A stretch of DNA of 64,000 nt, from assembly GCF_001598235.1 (NCBI RefSeq), contig NZ_BCYO01000016.1:1-64000 (forward strand). The letters are read 5' to 3'. The stretch comes from Polaromonas jejuensis NBRC 106434. Lineage in GTDB: Bacteria > Pseudomonadota > Gammaproteobacteria > Burkholderiales > Burkholderiaceae_C. The position numbers and the translations under genes are program-made. The notes under the pieces are model-generated. The model had not been told where the DNA came from and searched no databases. It saw nothing but the letters and a program-made list of their open reading frames with translations. Below are positions 25,735 through 34,850 of this stretch, in pieces. Position 1 is the first letter of the stretch. Each line of letters starts with the position of its first letter.

Positions 25735-27018
25735 ATGACTGAAAGACTTTCTCTATGGGCTGCAAGGTCACGCACGCCCCGGGCGCTCCGCTTGGCGATC
25801 CTGCCGGTGGTCCTGCTGTTGTCAACGGCCTGGCTGACCGCCTGCGGTAAAGGGGCCGATGCGCAGGGGGGCCCACCGCCGGCCGCACCGGTGAGCGTGG
25901 CACCGGCCGTGCAGCGCACCGTGTCAGACAGCGAGGAATTCAGCGGCCGACTGGAAGCCACCGAGTTCGTGGAACTGCGCCCGCGCGTGGCCGGCACGGT
26001 CGACAAGGTTCACTTCACCGACGGCGCCATGGTCAGCAAGGATCAACTGCTGTTCACCATAGACCCGCGGCCGTTTGCAGCCGAAGTGGCGCGCGCGCAG
26101 TCGCAACTCGTGGCGGCCCGCGCACGCGCTGACCTCGCCAACACCGAGGTCACACGCGCGCAAAAACTGCTCGATTCCAAAGCCGTGTCACGGCAGGAAT
26201 TCGACCAGTTGAGCGCCGGCTCGCGCACGTCGGACGCCGACATCAAATCGGCCGAGGCGGCACTTCGGGTAGCGCGGCTGAACCTCGAGTTCGCCTCGGT
26301 GCGTGCGCCGATTGCGGGCCGTGCATCGCGTGCGAACGTGACCGCCGGCAACCTCGTCAATGAGCAGGTGGTGCTGACCTCGATTGCCGGTGTGACCAAG
26401 GTATATGCCTACTTCGACGGCAGCGAGCAAACCTTTCTGCGCGTGAAAGGCAGCAACGAACGCGCGCCCGCCGTGCGCATGGGGCTGGCCAACGAGACCG
26501 GCTTTCCGCACGAGGGTAAGGTTGATTTCGTCGACAACCGGCTCAATCCGCAAACCGGCGCTGTGCGCATGCGGGCCGCGTTCGACAACAGCAAGGGCCA
26601 ATTCACACCGGGCCTGGCGGCCAAACTGATGATGAGCACCAGCATGCCCTACACCACCGTCATGGTGCCGGAAAGCGCCATCGGCACCGACCAGACCAAA
26701 AAGTTTGTCTATGTGGTGGGCGCGGACGGCCTGCCGCAGTTCAGGGAGATCAAGCTCGGCGCGCTGTTCGATGGCATGCGCGTGGTGACCGGCGGCAGCG
26801 TCAAGCCCGGCGACAACGTGATCGTCGACGGCCTGCAGCGCGTGATTCCCGGCATGCCGGTGGCGCCCCAGGTGCTCAAGGTCACTGATCAGGGTTTGCC
26901 GATTTTCCCGCCACCGCAGCAGGGCGCGCCTGGTGCACCTCCGGCTGCGGGTGACAAGAAGCCCGGCGAGAAGAAAGCCGCTGCCGATGTGCTTTCGTCA
27001 CCGCACGCAGCCACCTGA
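25735..27018 (+). CDS. RND efflux periplasmic adaptor (MexE/AcrA-like lipoprotein)
   Basis: 427 residues from ATG 25735. A lipoprotein signal with lipobox LTAC (Cys about 38) is followed by an MFP fold. The lipoyl half-motifs are GTVDKVHFTDGAMV and ASVRAPIAGRASRANV, around a hairpin of two helices rich in Ala/Arg/Gln. A beta-barrel and membrane-proximal domain and a Pro/Gly-rich tail follow. It bridges the inner-membrane pump and the outer-membrane channel. It is first gene of a three-gene operon, 15 bp before the pump gene. The sequence is closest in feel to MexE/BpeE-type adaptors. Confidence 0.9.
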   Translation: MTERLSLWAARSRTPRALRLAILPVVLLLSTAWLTACGKGADAQGGPPPAAPVSVAPAVQRTVSDSEEFSGRLEATEFVELRPRVAGTVDKVHFTDGAMVSKDQLLFTIDPRPFAAEVARAQSQLVAARARADLANTEVTRAQKLLDSKAVSRQEFDQLSAGSRTSDADIKSAEAALRVARLNLEFASVRAPIAGRASRANVTAGNLVNEQVVLTSIAGVTKVYAYFDGSEQTFLRVKGSNERAPAVRMGLANETGFPHEGKVDFVDNRLNPQTGAVRMRAAFDNSKGQFTPGLAAKLMMSTSMPYTTVMVPESAIGTDQTKKFVYVVGADGLPQFREIKLGALFDGMRVVTGGSVKPGDNVIVDGLQRVIPGMPVAPQVLKVTDQGLPIFPPPQQGAPGAPPAAGDKKPGEKKAAADVLSSPHAAT

Positions 27019-27033
27019 TCGCCGGAGCACGTT

Positions 27034-30000
27034 ATGGATATCGCCCGCTTCTTTATCGACCGGCCGCGCTTTGCCGGTGTGCTGTCGATTTTCATTTTTC
27101 TGGTCGGCCTGCTGGCAATCTTCAGGTTGCCGATTTCCGAGTACCCCGAGGTCGCGCCGCCGCAGATCGTGGTGCGGGCGCAGTTCCCGGGCGCCAACCC
27201 GCGCGTGATCTCCGAAACTGTAGCCACGCCGCTCGAAGAGCAGATCAACGGCGTTGAAAACCTGCTGTATTTCGACTCGCAGGCCACCGCCGATGGCAGC
27301 CTGACGGTCACCGTCACTTTCAAGATCGGCACCAACCCCGAGGTGGCCGAGACGGCGGTGCAAAACCGCATCAACCGCGCGCTGCCACGCTTGCCCGACA
27401 TCGTGCGGCAGATCGGCATAACCACCGAAAAATCGAGCCCCAACCTGACCATGGTGGTGCACCTGGTGAGCCCCGACAACAGCCGCGATGCGCTGTATCT
27501 GCGCAACTACGGACAGCTCAATGTGCGCGACGAATTGCTGCGCATACCCGGCGCCGGTTCGGTCATCATGTTCGGCGCGGGCGACTACGCGATGCGCATC
27601 TGGCTCGATCCTTCCAAACTGGCCGCGCGCAGCATCACCAGCAGTGAAGTGATTGCGGCGATTCGCGAGCAGAACGCCCAGGTGGCTGCAGGCACCGTTG
27701 GGGCGTCGCCAGCGCCCAAAGCCACCGCTTTCCAGTTGTCGGTCAACACGCAGGGCCGGCTGACCAGCGAAGAGCAGTTCGCCGACATCATCGTGCGCAC
27801 AGAGCCAGCCACCGGGAGCATGATTCGTGTGCGTGACCTGGGCCGCGTCGAGCTGGCGGCCAGCACCTATTCGCTGCGCAGCCTGCTCAACAACAAGGAG
27901 GCTGCCGCCATTGCGGTGTTCCAGGCACCGGGCTCCAATGCGCTGGCGCTGTCGAATACCGTGCGTGAGACGATGAAAAGACTTCAGCCCAGCTTTCCTG
28001 CCGGTATGAGTTACAGCATCGTGTATGACCCGACGCGCTTTGTGCAAACCTCCATTGAAAAGGTCGTGGTCACGCTGTTTGAGGCGGTGCTGCTGGTGGC
28101 GCTGGTCGTGATTGTTTTTTTGCAGACCTGGCGCGCGTCCATCATTCCGCTGCTGGCGGTGCCGGTGTCGATTGTCGGCACCTTCGCGTTCCTGCTGCTG
28201 CTGGGCTATTCGATCAACACACTCACGCTGTTCGGCCTGGTGCTGGCGATCGGCATTGTGGTCGACGACGCCATCGTGGTGGTCGAAAACGTCGAGCGCA
28301 ACATCGAAAGCGGCCTGAATCCGTATGACGCGACCGTCAAGGCCATGCGCGAGGTTTCCGAGCCCATCATCGCAATTGCGCTGACCCTGTGCGCCGTTTT
28401 TGTACCGCTGGCCTTTGTGCCGGGCCTGTCGGGCCAGTTCTACAAACAGTTTGCGGTGACGATTGCCATCAGCACGGTGATCTCGGCCTTCAACTCGCTG
28501 ACGCTGAGCCCGGCACTCAGCGCCCTCTTGCTACACGGCCATGACGCACCCAAAGACGCACTCACGCGGGGTATCGAACGGGTTTTTGGCGGCTTCTTCC
28601 ACTGGTTCGACGGCTTCTTTCACCGCTCCAGCGACCGCTATAGCCGCGGTGTGACGGGCATCGTCGGGCGCAAATCAATTGCGATGGTGGTCTATGTCGT
28701 GCTGCTTGGGCTGACGGGGCTCATTTTCACGCGCGTGCCCTCCGGCTTTGTGCCGGCGCCCGACAAGCAGTACCTGATCGGTATTGCCCAGCTGCCGGCA
28801 GGCGCCACGCTCGACCGCACCGAAGCCGTGATCCGCCAGATGAGCGCCGTCGCGCTCAAGGTGCCGGGCATTGTTGATTCGGTGGCCTTTCCGGGGCTGT
28901 CGATCGCGGGGTTTTCGGCGGCACCGAACGAAGGCATCGTGTTTTTCGGCCTCAAGCCTTTTGAGGAGCGCACAACGCCCGAGCTCAGCAAAAACGGCAT
29001 TCTCGGCCAGGTCAACGGCGCGATCCAGCAAATCCAGGGCGCACGCATGTTCGTGGTGCCGCCGCCTGGCGTGGACGGCCTCGGCAACGCGGGCGGCTTC
29101 AAGCTGCAGGTGCAGGACCGCAGCGGCGCGGGCGAGCAGGCGCTGTATGGTGCGGTGTGGGGCACGTTGGGCCAGATCTACGGCAACCCGAAGTCGTCGA
29201 TCGGCACGCCGTATTCGACCTACGACATCAACGTGCCGCAGCTGTATGCCAACGTGGACCGCACGCGCGCCAAGCAGATGGGTGTGAATCTCGCCGACAT
29301 CTACGACACGATGCAGGTCAACCTCGGTTCGCTCTACGTCAACGACTTCAGCAAGTTCGGCAAGACCTACCAGGTGATCGTGCAGGCCGATGCACCGTTC
29401 CGCGCCGATGCGCAGGCCATCACGTCGCTAAAAACGCGCAATGCGGCCGGCGAGATGGTGCCGCTCGGCGCCCTGATGACGGTCGAGCCAACCTTTGGCC
29501 CGACGCGGGTGACGCGCTACAACGGCTTTCCGTCGGCCGATATCAACGGCGCGCCCAGCCCCGGGTTTTCGTCGGGCCAGGCCGAGACCGAGATCGAAAC
29601 CCTGCTCAGGAAAACCATACCGCGCGGCATTGCCTATGAGTGGACGGAGCTTTCGTACCAGGACCGGCTGACGCGTGACTTCACACTGCCCGGCACACAG
29701 ATCAAGATTCCCATCCTGGCGGCGGTGCTGGCTATTTCGGTCCTGCTGGTGATCCTCGTTTTGGCCGCGCAGTACGAAAGCTGGAGCCTGCCGATGGTGA
29801 TCGTGATGATTGTGCCGATGGGTATTTTGTCGGCGCTGTTCGGCGTGTGGCTGTCGAGCTTTCCGCCGTTTTCGCAACCCGGAGACCTGAATATTTTTAC
29901 GCAGGTCGCGCTGGTGGTGCTGGTGGGGCTGGCGTGCAAGAACGCGATTTTGATCGTCGAGTTCGCCAAAGAGCTTGAAGCGCACGGCGAGAAACTGAAG

Positions 30001-30318
30001 GACGCAGTGATTCACGCCTGCCGCTTGCGGCTGCGGCCGATTTTGATGACATCGATCGCTTTTTGCGCCGGTGTGATTCCGCTGATTGCGGGCAGCGGTG
30101 CCGGCAGCGAAATGCGCCGCGCCATGGGCATCGCGGTGTTCTCGGGCATGCTCGGCGTCACGCTGTTCGGTATCTTTCTGACGCCGGTGTTCTACGTGCT
30201 GCTGCGCAGCCTCCGGGACAAACTCCGGTCAAGGGCCGGCCCATCGAGCCTGGCGGGCGGAGGCGCCCCGCCGGCCCAGGCACCGAGCCGGCAGATCAAG
30301 GGAGACGGCGATGTTTAA
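27034..30318 (+). CDS. RND multidrug efflux pump, MexF-like (HAE1 family)
   Basis: 1094 residues, slightly longer than MexF because of a Pro/Gly-rich tail. It opens MDIARFFIDRPRFAGVLSI; the proton-relay aspartates are in GIVVDDAIVVVENVER (TM4), with a matching TM10-12 region (GLACKNAILIVEFA). Two large periplasmic loops follow TM1 and TM7, and 12 membrane helices are visible. It exports drugs or aromatic compounds by proton antiport in complex with the adaptor and outer-membrane factor. Its stop overlaps the next start by eight bases. No repressor or LysR activator is adjacent, unlike the mexT-mexEF-oprN layout. Confidence 0.93.
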   Translation: MDIARFFIDRPRFAGVLSIFIFLVGLLAIFRLPISEYPEVAPPQIVVRAQFPGANPRVISETVATPLEEQINGVENLLYFDSQATADGSLTVTVTFKIGTNPEVAETAVQNRINRALPRLPDIVRQIGITTEKSSPNLTMVVHLVSPDNSRDALYLRNYGQLNVRDELLRIPGAGSVIMFGAGDYAMRIWLDPSKLAARSITSSEVIAAIREQNAQVAAGTVGASPAPKATAFQLSVNTQGRLTSEEQFADIIVRTEPATGSMIRVRDLGRVELAASTYSLRSLLNNKEAAAIAVFQAPGSNALALSNTVRETMKRLQPSFPAGMSYSIVYDPTRFVQTSIEKVVVTLFEAVLLVALVVIVFLQTWRASIIPLLAVPVSIVGTFAFLLLLGYSINTLTLFGLVLAIGIVVDDAIVVVENVERNIESGLNPYDATVKAMREVSEPIIAIALTLCAVFVPLAFVPGLSGQFYKQFAVTIAISTVISAFNSLTLSPALSALLLHGHDAPKDALTRGIERVFGGFFHWFDGFFHRSSDRYSRGVTGIVGRKSIAMVVYVVLLGLTGLIFTRVPSGFVPAPDKQYLIGIAQLPAGATLDRTEAVIRQMSAVALKVPGIVDSVAFPGLSIAGFSAAPNEGIVFFGLKPFEERTTPELSKNGILGQVNGAIQQIQGARMFVVPPPGVDGLGNAGGFKLQVQDRSGAGEQALYGAVWGTLGQIYGNPKSSIGTPYSTYDINVPQLYANVDRTRAKQMGVNLADIYDTMQVNLGSLYVNDFSKFGKTYQVIVQADAPFRADAQAITSLKTRNAAGEMVPLGALMTVEPTFGPTRVTRYNGFPSADINGAPSPGFSSGQAETEIETLLRKTIPRGIAYEWTELSYQDRLTRDFTLPGTQIKIPILAAVLAISVLLVILVLAAQYESWSLPMVIVMIVPMGILSALFGVWLSSFPPFSQPGDLNIFTQVALVVLVGLACKNAILIVEFAKELEAHGEKLKDAVIHACRLRLRPILMTSIAFCAGVIPLIAGSGAGSEMRRAMGIAVFSGMLGVTLFGIFLTPVFYVLLRSLRDKLRSRAGPSSLAGGGAPPAQAPSRQIKGDGDV

Positions 30319-31786
30319 AAGTCGCGCACCTTGCGCATCGGTTTTCACGCTACTGGTCGCAGCGCTTGCCGGTTGCACGGTCGGCCCCAACTACCAGCGC
30401 CCTGCCAGCACCCTCGACGCCACTTTTGTCAATGCCGGCGCCAGCGTGAGCAACACGCAGCCCCCTGCTGCCGACATTGCCACCTTCTGGCGCGGCTTCA
30501 ACGACGCGCACCTGAACGCCTTGATTGAACGCGCGCTGGCGGCCAACGGTGACATCCGCATTGCCCAGGCGCGTTTGCAGGAAGCGCGCGCCAACCAGGG
30601 CGAGGCTGACGCAGGTGGTCTGCCCGGCATGGGCATCGAGAGCGGCGTAACCCGGTCGGTTCGGCCCATCACGCAGCAGCCCGGCGCGTCGCGCAGCGAG
30701 CGGACCGGTACCAGCTACAACGCCAGCTTCATTGCCAACTGGGAGCTCGACTTCTTCGGCCGCTACCGGCGTGGCAGCGAGGCGGCGGCGGCATCTGTGG
30801 ACGCCAGCGCGGCAGGCCTGCAAGGGGCGCACACGGCGGTGGCTGCCGAGGTCGCGCGCAACTACCTGGCGCTGCGCGGGCTGCAGCAGCGCCAGACGGT
30901 CGCAGAGGCGGCGCTGGTCAACCAGCGCGAGGCGCTGCGCATCGTCAGTGCACGGCTGGACGCGGGACGCGGCACGCAACTCGACATGTCACGCGCCCGG
31001 GCGCTGGTCGCAAGCACCGAAGCGTCGCTGCCGGCGCTTCAAAGCGCTGTCGAGCGCACGGTGTTTCGCCTTGCCACCCTGACCGCGCAATCGCCGCGCG
31101 CATTGCTGGGCGAACTCTCGGTGCCCGCCGCATTGCCTTCGCTGCCCATCACGGATATGGCCGCCCTGCCCGTCGGCACCACCGAGCAATGGCTGCAGCG
31201 CCGCCCCGACATTGCCGCTGCCGAGCGCCAGCTGGCTGCGGCAACCGCCACCATCGGCGTTGCCAAGTCGGAAATGTTCCCGCGCATTTCGCTGTCGGGC
31301 CTGCTGGGCTTGAATGCCGCCACGTTCAGCAACCTGGGCAAGAGCGAGTCACGCATCTACTCCCTCGGCGTCGGCCTGGCGTGGACGCCTTTCGACTTTG
31401 GCGCGATCCGTTCACGCATCGCTGCCAGTGAGGCACGGGCGCAGAACAGTCTGGCCAGCTATGAGCAAACCGTGGCTACGGCGCTGGAAGAAACCGAGGG
31501 CGCTTTCAGCGGCTACACCCGCAATGCCCAGCGGGCCGAACGCCTGCTGATAGCGGCCACCAGTGCCGAAGAAGCGGCGCAGCTGGCGCGGCTGCGTTTC
31601 GACGCGGGCGTGACTGATTTTCTGGTGGTGCTGGATGCCGAACGCGAAGTGCTGACCAACCGTGACCAGCTGGTGCAGGCGCAGACCGACACCGCGACGG
31701 CGCTGGTCAGCGTCTACCGTGCGCTCGGCGGCGGTTGGGCGGCGCCGGTAACGGTTGCCACAGCCACGCGGAGCCCTGCGCGCTAG
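30311..31786 (+). CDS. Outer-membrane efflux lipoprotein, NodT/OprN type
   Basis: 491 residues. The signal peptide ends in lipobox LAGC (Cys about 22), then TVGPNYQRP, typical of NodT-type factors. Two OEP repeats (coiled-coil hairpins) carry NWELDFFGRYRRGSEAA and SLGVGLAWTPFDFGAIRSRI. It is the trimeric TolC-like channel for the upstream pump. It overlaps the pump gene by eight bases, so translation is coupled. The operon ends here without a clear terminator. Confidence 0.92.
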   Translation: MFKSRAPCASVFTLLVAALAGCTVGPNYQRPASTLDATFVNAGASVSNTQPPAADIATFWRGFNDAHLNALIERALAANGDIRIAQARLQEARANQGEADAGGLPGMGIESGVTRSVRPITQQPGASRSERTGTSYNASFIANWELDFFGRYRRGSEAAAASVDASAAGLQGAHTAVAAEVARNYLALRGLQQRQTVAEAALVNQREALRIVSARLDAGRGTQLDMSRARALVASTEASLPALQSAVERTVFRLATLTAQSPRALLGELSVPAALPSLPITDMAALPVGTTEQWLQRRPDIAAAERQLAAATATIGVAKSEMFPRISLSGLLGLNAATFSNLGKSESRIYSLGVGLAWTPFDFGAIRSRIAASEARAQNSLASYEQTVATALEETEGAFSGYTRNAQRAERLLIAATSAEEAAQLARLRFDAGVTDFLVVLDAEREVLTNRDQLVQAQTDTATALVSVYRALGGGWAAPVTVATATRSPAR

Positions 31787-31836
31787 CTGGTAGAGCCGAA
31801 GCGGACGAAGTCTGGCTGCCAATTTGACGTTTCAGG

Positions 31837-31860
31837 CATTAAATCGGCCTCTAGCCCAAC
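31837..31860 (+). repeat. Dispersed 55-bp repeat, copy 6 (left half)
   Basis: CATTAAATCGGCCTCTAGCCC matches the left half of the family; the AGCTAT half is missing. It precedes the DUF1428 remnant. Confidence 0.6.
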
Positions 31861-31921
31861 TTGAATTCAAAACGATGCCGCCCCGCCGCCAGCGCGTCAG
31901 GGGAAGAGTTTTGCCAGGCCG

Positions 31922-32059
31922 TCGCGCAAGCACCGCGACAAAGTGAACGCCAAGGTGATGAAAGATCCGCGCATCACCGGCATGATGGCCCCGAAGAAGT
32001 TGTCCTTTGACGGCAAACGCATGTTCTGGGGCGGCTTCAAGACCTTCGTTGAACTTTGA
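31922..32059 (+). pseudogene. DUF1428 gene remnant (C-terminal 45 residues)
   Basis: The open frame ends at TGA 32057-32059 and reads RDKVNAKVMKDPRITGMM, then LSFDGKRMFWGGFKTFVEL. These are the C-terminal core motifs of DUF1428 proteins (KVM-DPR and PFDGKRM-GGF). The N-terminal half and start codon are gone: upstream codons do not resemble the family and run into a repeat. Confidence 0.75.
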
Positions 32060-32159
32060 GGCGCCCCGGCGCTTGAATTGCTCGACGGCATGCAAACTCT
32101 GAGGGCGCAGCTGCGCAGGCTGTCGGCAGACTGAGCCGGTGCAAACACCGCAATTCGCT

Positions 32160-32200
32160 ACAAAATCAGGAGCTGCTTGCTCTCGTATCTATTGAGCTGC
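32160..32200 (+). repeat. Dispersed 55-bp repeat, copy 7 (diverged right half)
   Basis: CAAAATCAGGAGCTGCTTGC followed by TATCTATTGAGC; only the right half of the family is recognisable. Confidence 0.5.
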
Positions 32201-32259
32201 AGGCCGATCTGACTCTTGATCCACCCTCCCGGGGCCAGCCCAAGGCAACAGCAGATACA

Positions 32260-32405
32260 CACCATCCCTGGCCGAGCGCGTTGCCTGAGCAAGTTCGCGC
32301 CCTGGCCGAAATACTCGCTGCCGCCCCGCGTCCTGCCCTGCCGCCATAGAAGCCCGTTTCAAGGGCCGCGTCCGGCGTGAGGAGCATGGCTGGCGCGGCC
32401 AGACG
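32260..32405 (+). pseudogene. Possible frameshifted tail of a DNA methylase-type gene
   Basis: One frame reads LPEQVRALAEILAAAPRP and is followed, after a frame change, by IEARFKGR. Together they resemble from memory the C-terminal end of type IIG-like DNA methylases. The homology is short and unverified; no methylase catalytic motif is present. Confidence 0.25.
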
Positions 32406-32464
32406 TGAGACCAGAGCCGCAAACGATAATCAGCGTCGATTGAAGATTGACGACGATAAAAACC

Positions 32465-32647
32465 ATGAGCCAACGCGACATGTTTTCTGAACTTATTGAA
32501 GGCTTTGCCGCCATGCAGGCGCACAGAGAAGGCAAACTGAGCCAGTACTTCGCCAAGCAAGAAGCCAAGCCAGTGGCAGCACCCGCAAAAACGCCTGCCA
32601 CAACTGCACCCGATACCGTGTTTGATGCAGCCTCGCCTCTGGCGTAG
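32465..32647 (+). pseudogene. Truncated antitoxin-like (HTH/XRE-type N-terminus) small ORF
   Basis: 60 residues. The start MSQRDMFSELIEGFAAM and HREGKL matches the N-terminus of HigA/MqsA-like XRE antitoxins, which continue into an HTH domain. Here the match stops after HREGKL and is replaced by an Ala/Pro/Lys-rich tail, so the HTH is missing and no toxin gene is adjacent. It is either a broken antitoxin or a small expressed protein; no good ribosome-binding site is seen. Confidence 0.45.
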
Positions 32648-32687
32648 TTTTACATTCGTAATAACCCGCCAAACCCAAGGATTTCCA

Positions 32688-33188
32688 ATGACCACAGATG
32701 CCCTTAAACGATTCAGCCCCCGGCAATACGGCCTGGCCCTAGCCCTGCTCCTGAGCGCCTGCGGCGTGGCCAACAGCGAACAGATTGGCGCGGTAGATAC
32801 CGTGTTCAAGTGGATAGGCCCGGACCACAAGATCGTGGTTGACGCCTACGACGACCCCATGGTCAAGGGCGTGACCTGCTATGTATCGCGCGCCAAGACC
32901 GGCGGCATCAAGGGCGCGCTGGGCCTGGCCGAGGACAAGGCGGAGGCATCGATTGCCTGCCGCCAGACCGGCATCATCAGCTTCGACAAGCCGCTGGACA
33001 AGCAGGACGAGATGTTCAGCGAACGCATTTCCCTGGTCTTCAAAAAGCTGCGCGTCGTGCGCATGGTGGACACCAAACGCAACACGCTGGTCTACCTGAC
33101 CTACTCCGACCGCGTGATTGAAGGCTTCCCGCAAAACAGCGTGACGGCCGTTCCCGTGCCCGCAGGCACGGTGATTCCGGTGAAGTAG
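32688..33188 (+). CDS. creA: CreA-family protein
   Basis: 166 residues from ATG 32688, with aagga upstream. The hydrophobic start ends in LLSAC, a possible lipoprotein signal. The CreA body follows: [34 protein letters not shown] and [11 protein letters not shown]. CreA proteins are exported and of unknown function, named from the E. coli creABCD locus; no creBCD genes are here. Two cysteines in the mature part (TCYVS and IACRQ) are conserved in the family. Confidence 0.85.
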   Translation: MTTDALKRFSPRQYGLALALLLSACGVANSEQIGAVDTVFKWIGPDHKIVVDAYDDPMVKGVTCYVSRAKTGGIKGALGLAEDKAEASIACRQTGIISFDKPLDKQDEMFSERISLVFKKLRVVRMVDTKRNTLVYLTYSDRVIEGFPQNSVTAVPVPAGTVIPVK

Positions 33189-33189
33189 T

Positions 33190-33259
33190 TTTTGCTATTA
33201 AATAGGTAGCTACTTGCGCAACTCACATGCGGGCCAGCGGCCTGAGTTGCATTAAAAAT
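33190..33259 (-). repeat. Dispersed 55-bp repeat, copy 8
   Basis: On the minus strand: ATGCAACTCAGGCCGCTGGC, then GTTGCGCAAGTAGCTAC and TTAATAGCAA. It is a complete copy that follows the creA stop at once. Confidence 0.75.
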
Positions 33260-33402
33260 GCCGGCATGGAGAGAAAACCGCAGCGCCCCCGCGAAATTCC
33301 TGCCCCCCATGTCCGGGGGCGAAGTAGCCAATGGCCTACGCCCGGCGCGCGGGTTTTCGGCTATCGTTCCTCCTGAATTGCACTTCCTTCTGAAGGTCAT
33401 CC

Positions 33403-34386
33403 ATGGAGTTCAAGGATTACTACAAGATCATGGGCCTGGCGCGCGAGGCGACGGCGGACGACATCAAGCGTGCCTACCGCAAGCTGTCGCGCAAATTCCA
33501 CCCCGACGTCAGCAAGGAAAAGAACGCGGAGGCACGCTTCAAGGAAATCGGCGAAGCCTACGAAGTCCTGAAAGACCCAGAGAAGCGGGCCGCTTACGAC
33601 CAGCTGGGCGCCAACTGGCAGGCCGGTCAGGACTTCCGGCCGCCCCCGGGATGGAACGCGGGCGCGGAGCACGCCGGGCGAGGCGCCGAGTGGCAGTTCA
33701 CAGGCAGGACCGACGATGCCGGCGATTACAGCGATTTCTTTGAAACACTGTTCCGCCAGGGCTTTGCCGGCGCTGAAAGACGAGGCGGCGGCCGTCGGGC
33801 CAGCTTCAGCGCGCCGGGGGAAGACCGGCACGCCAAAATCCAGATCGACCTGGAAGACGCCTACAACGGCGCCACACGCACCCTCAGCCTGCGCGTGCCC
33901 GAGATGGACGACCAGGGGCATGTGGTGCCGCGCGAACATCAGATCACATTCACCATCCCCAAGGGCATACGCGCCGGCCAGCACATTCGCCTGGCCGGCC
34001 AGGGGGGACCCGGCCACGGCAAAGGCGGCGCGGGCGACCTGTACCTGGAGGTGGCTTTCAACCCGCACCCGCTGTACCGCATAGACCGACACGATGTGTA
34101 CCTGGACCTGCCCGTGGCGCCCTGGGAGGCCGCGCTGGGCGCCGAGGTGGAGGCGCCCACGCCTAAAGGCGCGGTTGAAGTCAAGATCCCGGCGGGCTCG
34201 GCCACCGGGCGCAAGCTGCGACTCAAGGGGCGCGGGCTGCCGGGCAGCACGCCGGGCGACTTCTACTTTGTGCTGCAGATTGTGCTGCCCCCGGGCGACA
34301 CCGACAGTGCCAGGTCGTTTTATGAAGGCATGGCCCGGCAGTTCAAATCCTTCAAGCCACGCGCCAGACGGGGAGCCCAGCCATGA
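33403..34386 (+). CDS. cbpA: Curved-DNA-binding protein CbpA (DnaJ-type co-chaperone)
   Basis: 327 residues. The J domain (1-70) has the HPD motif in KFHPDVSKEKN; a G/F-like linker and the two C-terminal substrate-binding domains (CTD) follow, without zinc fingers. This is CbpA architecture. It stimulates DnaK and binds curved DNA in E. coli. The next gene, overlapping by four bases, encodes its modulator CbpM, which confirms the identity. Confidence 0.93.
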   Translation: MEFKDYYKIMGLAREATADDIKRAYRKLSRKFHPDVSKEKNAEARFKEIGEAYEVLKDPEKRAAYDQLGANWQAGQDFRPPPGWNAGAEHAGRGAEWQFTGRTDDAGDYSDFFETLFRQGFAGAERRGGGRRASFSAPGEDRHAKIQIDLEDAYNGATRTLSLRVPEMDDQGHVVPREHQITFTIPKGIRAGQHIRLAGQGGPGHGKGGAGDLYLEVAFNPHPLYRIDRHDVYLDLPVAPWEAALGAEVEAPTPKGAVEVKIPAGSATGRKLRLKGRGLPGSTPGDFYFVLQIVLPPGDTDSARSFYEGMARQFKSFKPRARRGAQP

Positions 34387-34703
34387 CACCGAACTTCACG
34401 CTGACGGAAATCACCGGCCTCATTCTTGAAGAGCAGACCGAGCTAAGCCTGGCCGACCTCTGCCGCGCCTGCGCGGCGCAGACCGACATGATTGTGGAAC
34501 TGGTCAACGAGGGCGTGCTAACGCCTGAAGGCAGCCAGCCCGAGCAATGGCACTTCACCGGCGTCCACATGCAGCGAGCACGCGTCGCGCTGCGCCTGCA
34601 ACACGACCTCGGCGTGAACCTGGCGGGCGCCGCCCTGGCACTGGAGTTGCTCGACGAGCTGGACACGCTGCGCGCACAACTGCATAGGCTGACGGGCGGA
34701 TAA
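34383..34703 (+). CDS. cbpM: Chaperone modulator CbpM
   Basis: 106 residues of the MerR-like CbpM family: TLTEITGLI near the N-terminus, then LVNEGVLTPEG and RARVALRLQHDLGVNLAGAA. The protein binds the CbpA J domain and blocks its interaction with DnaK and DNA. It is coupled to cbpA by an ATGA overlap. Confidence 0.9.
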   Translation: MTPNFTLTEITGLILEEQTELSLADLCRACAAQTDMIVELVNEGVLTPEGSQPEQWHFTGVHMQRARVALRLQHDLGVNLAGAALALELLDELDTLRAQLHRLTGG

Positions 34704-34774
34704 AGGGGGGTAAAGCGCGGTAAAGCGGCACGGCAGGCCGGGACCCATGGCGCCTGGCCCGATGCTTTCAAAGC

Positions 34775-34802
34775 ATTCATTTGCTATCTTATTGATAGCT
34801 TA
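34775..34802 (-). repeat. Dispersed 55-bp repeat, copy 9 (fragment)
   Basis: Only the TTTGCTATCTTATTGATAGC end is clear. It lies between convergent cbpM and the AEC gene. Confidence 0.5.
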
Positions 34803-34850
34803 TGACCCAATCAGCGTCGAGACTATCAAGCGCTTTCATTGAAATCTGCG

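Larger units (their letters stand above)
31787..32464. other. Gene graveyard between the RND operon and CreA
   Basis: About 680 bp with no intact gene. It holds a half repeat (31837-31860), a DUF1428 remnant (31922-32059), a second repeat fragment (32160-32200) and a possible frameshifted methylase tail (about 32260-32405). Confidence 0.55.

Noticed and set aside
34383..34703. CbpM considered as a stand-alone MerR regulator
   Set aside because: Its overlap with cbpA and family motifs identify the chaperone modulator.
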